A stretch of DNA of 64,000 nucleotides from NCBI GenBank assembly GCA_033850885.1, contig JAWWPG010000046.1, positions 124,001 to 188,000 on the forward strand, given 5' to 3'. Within the stretch, counting starts at the first letter, position 1. The number at the start of each line of letters is the position of its first letter. Position numbers and translations under genes: made by a program. Below the pieces are notes generated by a model that saw only the letters and a list, made by a program, of their open reading frames with translations, ran no database searches and was not told where the DNA came from. The stretch comes from JAWWPG01 sp033850885. Its GTDB lineage: Bacteria > Actinomycetota > Actinomycetes > Propionibacteriales > Nocardioidaceae. Below are positions 1 to 7,179 of this stretch, in pieces.

Positions 1-801
1 CTCGAGGAGGCGGCGCGCCTCGTAGACGCGTTGCAGGGCGAGCCACCTCAGCGGCGTGGTCCCGATCTGCGCGAGGAAGTGGCGCGCGAACGTACGTGGC
101 GCCCAGGCCGCATGCCGTGCCATGTCAGAGACGGTCATCGGCTGGTCGAGCCGGTCCAGCATCCACTGGCAGGTGGCGCTCAGGCCGTTGCCGGTCGGAG
201 GGATGGGGCGTTCGAGGAACTGGGCCTGACCGCCCTCACGGTACGGCGCCACCACCATGCGCCTGGCGATGCGGGCCGCGGAGTCGACGCCGTGGTCGAG
301 GCGCACCAGGTGCAGGCACAGGTCGATCCCGGCCGCGAGTCCCGCGCTGGTGAGCACGGATCCCTCGTCGACGTAGAGCACGTCGGGGTCCACGACCACG
401 GTCGGGTACCGAGCGGCCAGCTCACCGGCGTCCCGCCAGTGGGTGGCAGCCCGACGTCCGTCGAGCAGCCCGGCGCCGGCCAGCGCGAAGGCTCCGGTAC
501 ACACCGACACCACCCGCGCGCCTCGATCGGCGGCCGCCCGCAGACCCTCGCAGACCTCCACCGTGGGCTCGTCGTGCGGGGCGTATCCGGGTACGACCAC
601 GGTGTCGGCTGTCTCCAGGGCGTCGAGTCCTCGGCCGACCTGCACGGCGTAGCCGGTGGTCGTGGGGACCGTCCCGGGTACCTGCGTGCAGACGGCGAAG
701 GAGTACCGGTCGCGCTCGTCCTGGTGGCCGAACACCTGCGACGGTATCGCCAGGTCGAATGCCACGACGTCGGGAAGCACGAGCGCCACCACCTGATGCA
801 C
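1..801 (-). CDS. GlxA-family transcriptional regulator (DJ-1/PfpI-like domain plus AraC HTH), 3' end cut by window edge
   Basis: The minus-strand frame is open from a GTG at 801 to position 1, giving 267 codons without a stop. The N-terminal part (about residues 1-185) is a class I glutamine amidotransferase-like domain: a hydrophobic strand at the start, then the nucleophile-elbow segment VVSVCTGAFALAGAGLLDG with its Cys. From about residue 220 an AraC-type HTH begins (MTVSDMARHAAWAPRTFARHF). The C-terminal part of the HTH is missing because the gene leaves the window; the family is usually about 320 residues. The start is chosen because the DJ-1 fold begins immediately after it. It is divergent from the DJ-1 gene at 896, a common pairing in which the regulator may control the neighbour. 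Ligand unknown. Confidence 0.85.
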   Translation of the reverse strand, partial: MHQVVALVLPDVVAFDLAIPSQVFGHQDERDRYSFAVCTQVPGTVPTTTGYAVQVGRGLDALETADTVVVPGYAPHDEPTVEVCEGLRAAADRGARVVSVCTGAFALAGAGLLDGRRAATHWRDAGELAARYPTVVVDPDVLYVDEGSVLTSAGLAAGIDLCLHLVRLDHGVDSAARIARRMVVAPYREGGQAQFLERPIPPTGNGLSATCQWMLDRLDQPMTVSDMARHAAWAPRTFARHFLAQIGTTPLRWLALQRVYEARRLLE

Positions 802-895
802 GCCCCCATCATGTCAGAGGCGGTGGCAGGATCCTCACGCATCTCGGCATTCCTGCCTCTCGTGGCCGCCTGGCCCCGCATCGAGGATGGTCCCC

Positions 896-1507
896 ATGAC
901 TGCACAAGGCAACGCCACGCCGGCCCGCCACATCGGGATTCTGCTCTTCGATGGTGTCGAGGAGCTGGATGCCGTAGGCCCCTGGGAGGTGCTGGCATCC
1001 TGGACCCAGGTCTTCCCGCAGGACGGGTACTCGGTCTCCTGCCTGTCCCGCGACGGCGGGTCCGTCACAGCGGCCAAGGGACTCGTCATGCATGCTCACC
1101 ACTCGTTCGCGGATGCTCCGCCGCTAGAGGTGCTGGTCCATCCGGGCGGCAACACCCGACCTTTGCAGGAGGACCCGGAGCACCTGGAATGGGTGCGGGC
1201 CCAGCGGGCGGTCGTCCCCCTGATGACGAGCGTCTGCAGCGGGTCGCTCGTCTACGCCGCGGCCGGTCTGCTTCGCGGCCGGCCGGCCACCAGCTACTGG
1301 GGCGCCCTGGACTCTCTGCGCGCCCTCGACCCGTCGGTGGAGGTGCGCCCGGACGACCGTTGGGTCGACGACGGTGACGTGGTCACCGCGGCGGGGGTGA
1401 GCGCGGGGATCGACATGGCCCTGCACCTCGTCGCACGCCTCGCCGGTGACGACCGCTCCCGCGAGGTCCGCCGAGGCATCCAGTACGACCCGCAACCTCC
1501 CGTCTGA
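896..1507 (+). CDS. DJ-1/PfpI family protein
   Basis: 203-residue stand-alone DJ-1/PfpI domain. The N-terminal strand HIGILLFDGVEELDAVGPWE carries the family's conserved acidic residue, and the nucleophile elbow is VVPLMTSVCSGSLVYAAAGL with a Cys. The motif GVSAGIDMALHLVARLAG near the C-terminus is typical of the GlxA/isonitrile hydratase-like branch. I prefer the ATG at 896 over the in-frame ATG at 887, because a GAGG at 883-886 is well spaced for 896 and too close for 887. The reaction is unknown; members include isonitrile hydratases, and others are only known as amidotransferase-like. The divergent GlxA-type gene suggests linked regulation. Confidence 0.85.
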   Translation: MTAQGNATPARHIGILLFDGVEELDAVGPWEVLASWTQVFPQDGYSVSCLSRDGGSVTAAKGLVMHAHHSFADAPPLEVLVHPGGNTRPLQEDPEHLEWVRAQRAVVPLMTSVCSGSLVYAAAGLLRGRPATSYWGALDSLRALDPSVEVRPDDRWVDDGDVVTAAGVSAGIDMALHLVARLAGDDRSREVRRGIQYDPQPPV

Positions 1508-1527
1508 CCCCCCACCCTCGTTGAGCC

Positions 1528-1623
1528 GTCGCAAAGTTGCGACGGGTCAACGGCAACTTTGCGACGGGTCAACGGCAACTTTGCGACCGGTCAACGGCAA
1601 CTTTGCGACGGGTCAACGGCAAC
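1528..1623. repeat. Tandem 22-bp repeats headed by an inverted copy, between convergent genes
   Basis: Three full 22-bp units (1541-1562, 1563-1584, 1585-1606; one base differs in the third) and a partial fourth (1607-1623) each contain gggtcaacggcaactttgc. Just before them, 1528-1540 (gtcgcaaagttgc) is the exact reverse complement of the gcaactttgcgac spanning the first unit junction, so a 13-bp stem can form. The array lies between two convergent stop codons, which suits a bidirectional terminator or a REP-like element. Confidence 0.85.
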
Positions 1624-1640
1624 ATCCGGTACGCCGTCCG

Positions 1641-3764
1641 CTACGTGGCGGCGTCGCCGACCTCGACCCTCATCGAGCGACGCAGGAACTCGACCTGGAG
1701 GAGGAGCAGGTTCTCGGCCACGGACTCCGATTTGGCCAGGTGCGTGATGCCGGGCAACGGGAGCACCGCATGCGGTTTACCCGCCTCGACCAGCGCCTGC
1801 GACAGCTTCAGCGTGTGCGCGACCACGACGTTGTCGTCGGCGAGGCCGTGGACGAGCAGCAACGGCCTGGTGAGCCGGTCGGCGAGCAGGGTCAAGTCGT
1901 TGGCGTCGTACACGTCGCGGTTGGCCTCCGGGTGTCCGAGGTAGCGCTCCGAGTAGCAGGTGTCGTAGAGCCGCTGGTCGCTCGTGGGCGCGCCGGCCAC
2001 CGCCGCGGCGAAGACATCGGGGCGCTTCAGCACGGCTGCGGCGGAGATGTACCCTCCGAACGACCACCCGCGGATTCCGACGCGTGAGCTGTCGATGTCA
2101 TCGGGGTAGCGCTTGGCGAGCTCGGTGAGCACCTCGGCCTGGTCGTCGACCGTGCCGATGAAGTCGTGGTAGGCGAGCCGGTCCCAGGCTGGTCCGCGGC
2201 CGGCCATCCCTCGACCGTCGGCGACGATCACCAGAAACCCCTGGTCGGCGAGCCACTGCGACGAGAGGTAGGCGTGCGCGTCGTTGACGACCCGCTGCCC
2301 GTGCGGACCTCCGTACGGGTCCATCAGCACCGGCAGCGGTCCCGAGCCGCGCACGTGACCCGCGGGGAACAGCACCGTGGTGGGGTAGTCACGCGAGCCC
2401 ACTTGCATGGTCTCGAGGTTCAACGTCAGCGGAGGCTGCTCGTTCACGGTGGCGATCGTGCCGGCGGCTTTCCCGCCTCGGGTCACGGACGTGACCGTGG
2501 CGAAGTCCGCAAGAGTGCGCTGCTGTACGACGATGGTGCCACCGCCCACCGCGCCGAGGGCGAAGCCACCCGAATCGGAGAGCAGCTCGACGCTGCCGTC
2601 GAAGCCAAGCCTGGCCACCGCGACCGAGGCGACCTGGGGCACCACCGAGGCCACCACGGCATGGTCCTCGACGGCCATCACCTCGCGAACCTGCGTCCCG
2701 CGGGGGGTGAACGCAACCCCGTCGAGAGCGAGCCGTCTGGTGTCATCGTCGTCGAGCCCGTGCAGCACCCGCCCGTCCCTGATGCGCCGTGGGGTTCCGG
2801 GCAACAGCTCTACCCAACAGTCGTCCGTCAGGGTCCGAACAGGAGTGGTGGCGCCGGAGTCGACGTCCACCTCGCGAAGCTCGAGCCGCCGCTGGTCGCG
2901 GGTCAGCAATGCGAGCAGGGGCCTGCCGTCGGACCACTCGACCTCGGCCAGGTACTCGAGGACCACGCCGTCGACCTCCCGCTCGGAGGTCCATTGGATG
3001 TCGACCCGGTCGCCGGTGAGCGAGACCACGTGCAGGGACACGACGGCGTTCGGCTGGCCCGCCTGCGGGTATCGCACCCGGACGGGTTCGGCCTCGGGAT
3101 GCGCCGGATCCGAGATGTGCCACAGCGGGACGGGTGTCTCGTCGTACCGCTCCACGATGAGCGAGGTCCCGTCCGGCGCCCACCAGAACCCGCGCGAGCG
3201 GTCCAGCTCCTCGGCGGCGATGAACTCCGCCAGGCCCCAGCACACCTCGGGCGGGTCGTCGGTGTTGGGACCGACGAGCACCCGGTTCGTGCCGGTCTGG
3301 TCGACGACGTGCAGGGCGCGGTCGCCGGCGTAGGCGATCAGCCGACCGGTCGGATCGAGCCGCGGATCGATGACGGGGGCGTCGACGCTCACCTCACGGG
3401 CCGGCGACGGTCCGACCAGGTCGGCGACGAAGAGTCGAGACGACAACGCGAACGCGGCCACCGTGACCGCCTCGTCGGTGCTGAAGGCAACGACGCCCGA
3501 CGTGGAGACCCGCATCCGCTCGCGACGGGCGCGCTCCTCCGCGGTCAGCTCCTCCGCGTCGCTCAGCAGGATCGCCGGGTCGGCAACCTCGCGTTCGGTG
3601 CCGGAGGCGACGTCGTACACCCACAGGGAGTGCGACCTGGACGTTCCGCTCTTCGAGCGGAGGAACACGACACGCGAGCCGTCCGGACTGACCACGAAAC
3701 CCCGTGGCAGCCCGAGCTGGAAGTTCATGGTCCGCGCCGAGAGGCGGGGGAAGGAGTCAGTCAC
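1641..3764 (-). CDS. S9 family peptidase, dipeptidyl-peptidase IV type
   Basis: 707 residues: an N-terminal beta-propeller (about 40-440) and a C-terminal alpha/beta-hydrolase domain (about 450-700). The catalytic serine is in GWSFGG (Ser568), followed by the acidic residue in HGLADDN (about 643) and the histidine in GITHLAK (about 675). AEFIAAEELDRSRGFWW in the propeller matches the double-Glu motif by which DPP-IV enzymes bind the free N-terminus of substrates. This supports a dipeptidyl peptidase over a prolyl oligopeptidase. No signal peptide is evident, so it is probably cytoplasmic. Length is normal for the family. It is transcribed alone and ends against the repeat array. Confidence 0.9.
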   Translation of the reverse strand: MTDSFPRLSARTMNFQLGLPRGFVVSPDGSRVVFLRSKSGTSRSHSLWVYDVASGTEREVADPAILLSDAEELTAEERARRERMRVSTSGVVAFSTDEAVTVAAFALSSRLFVADLVGPSPAREVSVDAPVIDPRLDPTGRLIAYAGDRALHVVDQTGTNRVLVGPNTDDPPEVCWGLAEFIAAEELDRSRGFWWAPDGTSLIVERYDETPVPLWHISDPAHPEAEPVRVRYPQAGQPNAVVSLHVVSLTGDRVDIQWTSEREVDGVVLEYLAEVEWSDGRPLLALLTRDQRRLELREVDVDSGATTPVRTLTDDCWVELLPGTPRRIRDGRVLHGLDDDDTRRLALDGVAFTPRGTQVREVMAVEDHAVVASVVPQVASVAVARLGFDGSVELLSDSGGFALGAVGGGTIVVQQRTLADFATVTSVTRGGKAAGTIATVNEQPPLTLNLETMQVGSRDYPTTVLFPAGHVRGSGPLPVLMDPYGGPHGQRVVNDAHAYLSSQWLADQGFLVIVADGRGMAGRGPAWDRLAYHDFIGTVDDQAEVLTELAKRYPDDIDSSRVGIRGWSFGGYISAAAVLKRPDVFAAAVAGAPTSDQRLYDTCYSERYLGHPEANRDVYDANDLTLLADRLTRPLLLVHGLADDNVVVAHTLKLSQALVEAGKPHAVLPLPGITHLAKSESVAENLLLLQVEFLRRSMRVEVGDAAT

Positions 3765-3800
3765 CGCCCCATCCTCACACGAGCCCGGCTCGCGCGCGGG

Positions 3801-4061
3801 TCAGCCGCGAATCCGGTTCCCGGTGTAGACCGAGACCCCGATCGCGGCGAGCCCGACCTGGATGAACAGCTGGATCCAGTCGACGCCGGCGGTGTCACTG
3901 ACCCCGAGAAGACCCGCGATCACACTGCCGACGAGGGCCGCGGCGATCCCGATCAGGAGGGTCGCCAGGATGCTCATGTTCTGCCTGCCCTTGACGACCA
4001 GGCGCCCGAGGGCACCGATGACAAGACCGACGACGATGGCGCTGAGAATAGCGGAGATCAC
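3801..4061 (-). CDS. GlsB/YeaQ/YmgE-type small membrane protein
   Basis: 86 residues with three hydrophobic segments (about 3-20, 30-51, 61-78). The glycine-rich first helix followed by GRLVVKGRQNMS fits the transglycosylase-associated/GlsB family. Members are small inner-membrane proteins often induced by stress, with no enzymatic role shown. It follows clgR by 85 bp on the same strand but is separated from it, so it may have its own promoter. Assignment rests on hydropathy and the glycine pattern; the family is fairly certain, the function is not. Confidence 0.8.
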   Translation of the reverse strand: MISAILSAIVVGLVIGALGRLVVKGRQNMSILATLLIGIAAALVGSVIAGLLGVSDTAGVDWIQLFIQVGLAAIGVSVYTGNRIRG

Positions 4062-4146
4062 GGTGTTCCAATCGGTTGGTAGGGGTGCGAGGTCGACATC
4101 GGATCGCGTCTGCGGCCGGGTCTTTCGGCCAGCTTCGCGTGCAGGG

Positions 4147-4452
4147 TCAAGCGGCCAAGTCCCTGACGCCGGCCGGGTTGGACGCGGTGGGCAGTGACGC
4201 CACCCGCGAGTATGCGGCTTCTTCGCGGGCCATCTCGTCGCTCACGTCCGAGAGGACGACGGAGAGCGGGACATCGAGCGCGTGACAGATCGCGGCCAGG
4301 CACTCGGAGGACGCTTCCTTCTGCCCGCGCTCGATCTCGGAGATGTATCCCAGGCTCACCCGCGCTGTCGCGGAGACGTCGCGCAGTGTGCGCCCCTGGC
4401 GTTGCCGCTCCTGACGAAGCACGTCGCCGAGCAGCCGACGGACCAAGATCAT
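4147..4452 (-). CDS. clgR: ClgR-type XRE transcriptional regulator
   Basis: 101 residues. A single XRE helix-turn-helix spans about 13-70 (RTLRDVSATARVSLGYISEI as recognition region, then ERGQKEASSECL, typical of ClgR). ClgR activates clp protease genes in actinobacteria. The protein ends in -DLAA; actinobacterial ClgR proteins with a C-terminal Ala-Ala are known to be degraded by ClpP proteases, giving feedback control. It sits downstream of cinA and pgsA, the same order as in mycobacteria (pgsA3-clgR). The gap to cinA is 60 bp, so it may be read from the same transcript and also from its own promoter. Confidence 0.88.
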   Translation of the reverse strand: MILVRRLLGDVLRQERQRQGRTLRDVSATARVSLGYISEIERGQKEASSECLAAICHALDVPLSVVLSDVSDEMAREEAAYSRVASLPTASNPAGVRDLAA

Positions 4453-4512
4453 GGGTCGCTCCTCCTCCGCAGGGGTTCACCGGCGACGCTGGATGTCGCT
4501 GTGCACTCAAGG

Positions 4513-5055
4513 TTACCCGTCGTCGCCCGAGCCGGCCGGAGTCGGTGGCCTCTCCACCGTCGAAGCCAGGCGCGACAGGACCTCAAGCACCGACGCTCTC
4601 CTGATCTCGTCCCGGGTACCACTGAGGGACAGCCGTTGCACGTCTACGTCGCGGGGGCCCGCCACGGCGATGAACACCGTCCCGGGTGGCTTGCCTTCCT
4701 GGGGGTCCGGGCCGGCCACGCCGGTCGCCGACACCGCCCAGTCCGCGCCGAAGAGCTCGACTGCTCGAAGTGCCATCTCCGCCGCGCACTCGGAGGACAC
4801 GGCACCATGGGTGGCGATCACGGCGGGATCCACTCCCAGAACCGACGACTTCACGTCGGTCGCGTAGGCAGCCAGTCCCCCGCGGAGCACGTCCGATGCC
4901 CCCGGGACCGCTGCCAGGGTTGCGCAGACGAGCCCGGCGGTCAGAGACTCCGCCGTTGCGAGGGTCTGACGCGCCCGCCGCAGGTCCTCCAGGCAACGGG
5001 CGGCGACCACCTCAAGCCGATGATCCCCCGCCCGACCGTCGGCTCCGGCCGTCAC
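4513..5055 (-). CDS. cinA: CinA C-terminal-domain protein (NMN amidohydrolase-like)
   Basis: 180 residues: only the CinA C-terminal (PncC-like) domain, which in other bacteria deamidates nicotinamide mononucleotide. The domain opens with LATAESLTAGLVCATLAAVP and contains the conserved stretch DWAVSATGVAGPDPQEGKP GTVF. The GTG at 5055 overlaps the pgsA stop by 4 bp (GTGA), which fixes the start and indicates translational coupling. The open frame extends further upstream but that part has no domain and lies across pgsA. The N-terminal molybdopterin-binding-like half of full-length CinA is absent, as is usual in actinobacteria. Confidence 0.88.
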   Translation of the reverse strand: MTAGADGRAGDHRLEVVAARCLEDLRRARQTLATAESLTAGLVCATLAAVPGASDVLRGGLAAYATDVKSSVLGVDPAVIATHGAVSSECAAEMALRAVELFGADWAVSATGVAGPDPQEGKPPGTVFIAVAGPRDVDVQRLSLSGTRDEIRRASVLEVLSRLASTVERPPTPAGSGDDG

Positions 5056-5696
5056 TGCCCGGCGTCCCTCGGGGTCAGGTCGGCGCGGCGCAGGCTCAGG
5101 GCACGACGTACGTAGTCGAACCCGGTGCCGAGCGTGACCACGACGGCCGCCGCCATCACCGCCACCGCCGCCCACCAGAGCACCAGGCCGAGGTCGTGCC
5201 AGCCGCCGGTGAGCTGCCGGAAGGGCAGGATGAGTCCCATCAGGGCCAGCGCCTGCAGGCTGGTCTTGATCTTCCCGCCTGTGCTCGCGGCGATGACGCC
5301 GTGCCGGATGACCCAGAAGCGCAGGCCGGTGACCAGTACCTCTCTGCCCAGCACGAGGATCGTCACCCACCACCACAGGTCATGGTCCAGCGACAACCCC
5401 ACCAGCGCCATCCCCGTCAGGGCTTTGTCGGCGATGGGGTCCATGATCTTGCCGAAGTCGGTCACCAGGTTGTGCCGGCGGGCGATGTCACCGTCGATGC
5501 GGTCCGTGGTGATCGCCAGCGCGAACACGGCGAACGCCCAGATGCGGTGGGCCACGTCGTGTCCGCCGTCGGAGAGGAGGAGCCAGCCGAGCACCGGCAC
5601 CAGCAGGATGCGCAGGGTCGTCAGGGCGTTCGCCAGGTTCCACACGCTGGGGGCGGCGCCGGTGACCTCCCGAGACGTAGAGCCCTCGCCTGACAT
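5052..5696 (-). CDS. pgsA: CDP-diacylglycerol--glycerol-3-phosphate 3-phosphatidyltransferase
   Basis: 214-residue integral membrane enzyme that makes phosphatidylglycerophosphate, the first step to phosphatidylglycerol and cardiolipin. The CDP-alcohol phosphotransferase signature D-G-x2-A-R-x8-G-x3-D-x3-D is complete (DGDIARRH ... GKIMDPIAD, about residues 69-91). About five or six hydrophobic segments follow the expected pattern. It lies 10 bp after rimO and overlaps cinA by 4 bp, so it belongs to the rimO-pgsA-cinA operon. The length is normal. Homologues with other acceptors share the signature, but the context favours PgsA. Confidence 0.9.
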   Translation of the reverse strand: MSGEGSTSREVTGAAPSVWNLANALTTLRILLVPVLGWLLLSDGGHDVAHRIWAFAVFALAITTDRIDGDIARRHNLVTDFGKIMDPIADKALTGMALVGLSLDHDLWWWVTILVLGREVLVTGLRFWVIRHGVIAASTGGKIKTSLQALALMGLILPFRQLTGGWHDLGLVLWWAAVAVMAAAVVVTLGTGFDYVRRALSLRRADLTPRDAGQ

Positions 5697-5706
5697 ATCC
5701 GAGAAC

Positions 5707-7146
5707 CTACGCAGGTACGGCGACGGCTGTCAGGTCGACACCCGCGGACGCGACAACGCGAGCCGGCACGAGGTCTCCCACCGACGCGTGGCGGGGCAGC
5801 AAGTGCACATACGTGCAGCCGTCGACGTCCGGCCCTTGCGCCTCGGGCCGACCGACCCCAGTCCCCCCGTCGACAGACTCAATGAGGACGTCGACCCGCT
5901 CGCCGGTCCGGTCCTCGGCGCGCTGTGCGGTCAGCTCCTCGGCCAGTCTCGTCACGTGGTCACTGCGGGCCCGGACCTCGTCCGCGCTGAGGTGTCCCGG
6001 CAGCCGGGCGGCGGCCGTGCCGTCCTCGTCGGAGTAGCCGAAGATTCCCACCGCGTCGAGCCGGGCGGACTCGAGGAAGGAGCAGAGCACCCCTACGTCG
6101 GCCTCGGTCTCGCCCGGGAAGCCGACGATGAAGTTGCTCCGGACGCCTGCCGCAGGCGTAACGTCGCGCACCCGGGCGAGCAGCGCGAGAAACCGCTCGG
6201 CGTCGCCGAACCTGCGCATCGCCCGCAGCACCGGGCCTGACGCATGCTGGAACGACAGGTCGAAGTAGGCGGCAACTCCGGGCGTTGCGGCGATCACGTC
6301 GATGAGGCCGGGGCGCATCTCGGCGGGCTGCAGGTAAGAAACCCGCACCCGTCGTACCCCTTCGACCGACGCCAGGTCGGGGAGCAGCGCCTCGAGCAGC
6401 CGGATATCGCCGAGGTCCTTCCCGTACGACGTGGAGTTCTCGCTCACCAGGAACAGCTCCCGGGCGCCGGTGTCGGCCAGCCAGCGCGCCTCGTCGAGCA
6501 CGTCAGTGGGCCGTCTCGACACATAGGAGCCCCGGAAGCTCGGGATGGCACAGAACGTGCACCGGCGGTCGCAACCGGAGGCCAGCTTCAGCGGCGCCAC
6601 CGGGCCGTCGCCCAGCCTGCGCCGGACCACCCGGGGCCCGCTCGCCGGGGCGGCTCCGAGCGGGAGATCGGGCGGTGACTGCGCGTGACCGGGGACCGAG
6701 TGGTGGTGATCGCCGCGGTCGGAGGGGGCGAGCGGCAGCAGGGCGCGCCGGTCGCGCGGCACATGGGTCTCGCGCGGCTCACCGGCGATGATGCCGCGCA
6801 GGCGCATGGCGATGTCGGGGTAGTCGTCGAACCCGAGGACGGCGTCAGCCTCAGGTAGTGAGTCCGCTAGCTGCTTGCCGTAACGCTCGGCGAGGCAGCC
6901 GACCGCAACCACGGACTGGGTGCGCCCGGTGTCCTTGAGCTCAGCGGCCGCCAGCAGCGTGTCGACCGAGTCCTTCTTCGCAGCCTCGACGAACCCGCAG
7001 GTGTTGACGACGACGGTCTGGGCCGCGGCCGGGTCGTCGACGAGCCGGAATCCGCCCGCTTCGAGCCGGGCGGCGAGCTCCTCGGAGTCGACGTCGTTGC
7101 GGGCACAGCCCAAGGTCACGAGCGCGACGGTGTTCGGTGTGGTCAT
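5707..7146 (-). CDS. rimO: Ribosomal protein S12 methylthiotransferase RimO
   Basis: 479 residues. An N-terminal UPF0004/MTTase domain (about 7-130, LGCARNDVDSE, with later cysteines in VVNTCGF and AVGCLAE) binds the auxiliary Fe-S cluster. The radical-SAM core has the C-x3-C-x2-C motif in SGCDRRCTFC, and a TRAM domain sits at the C-terminus. It adds a methylthio group to the conserved Asp of ribosomal protein S12. Between the first two domains there is a proline/histidine-rich insert of about 45 residues (around 132-175), which appears to be lineage-specific linker. Start ATG at 7146. Confidence 0.93.
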   Translation of the reverse strand: MTTPNTVALVTLGCARNDVDSEELAARLEAGGFRLVDDPAAAQTVVVNTCGFVEAAKKDSVDTLLAAAELKDTGRTQSVVAVGCLAERYGKQLADSLPEADAVLGFDDYPDIAMRLRGIIAGEPRETHVPRDRRALLPLAPSDRGDHHHSVPGHAQSPPDLPLGAAPASGPRVVRRRLGDGPVAPLKLASGCDRRCTFCAIPSFRGSYVSRRPTDVLDEARWLADTGARELFLVSENSTSYGKDLGDIRLLEALLPDLASVEGVRRVRVSYLQPAEMRPGLIDVIAATPGVAAYFDLSFQHASGPVLRAMRRFGDAERFLALLARVRDVTPAAGVRSNFIVGFPGETEADVGVLCSFLESARLDAVGIFGYSDEDGTAAARLPGHLSADEVRARSDHVTRLAEELTAQRAEDRTGERVDVLIESVDGGTGVGRPEAQGPDVDGCTYVHLLPRHASVGDLVPARVVASAGVDLTAVAVPA

Positions 7147-7179
7147 GGGATGCCCCCAGTATGCCTGAGGAGCCGGTTG

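Noticed and set aside
1541..1623. CRISPR array at 1.5 kb
   Set aside because: The units are contiguous with no spacers; it is a simple tandem repeat.
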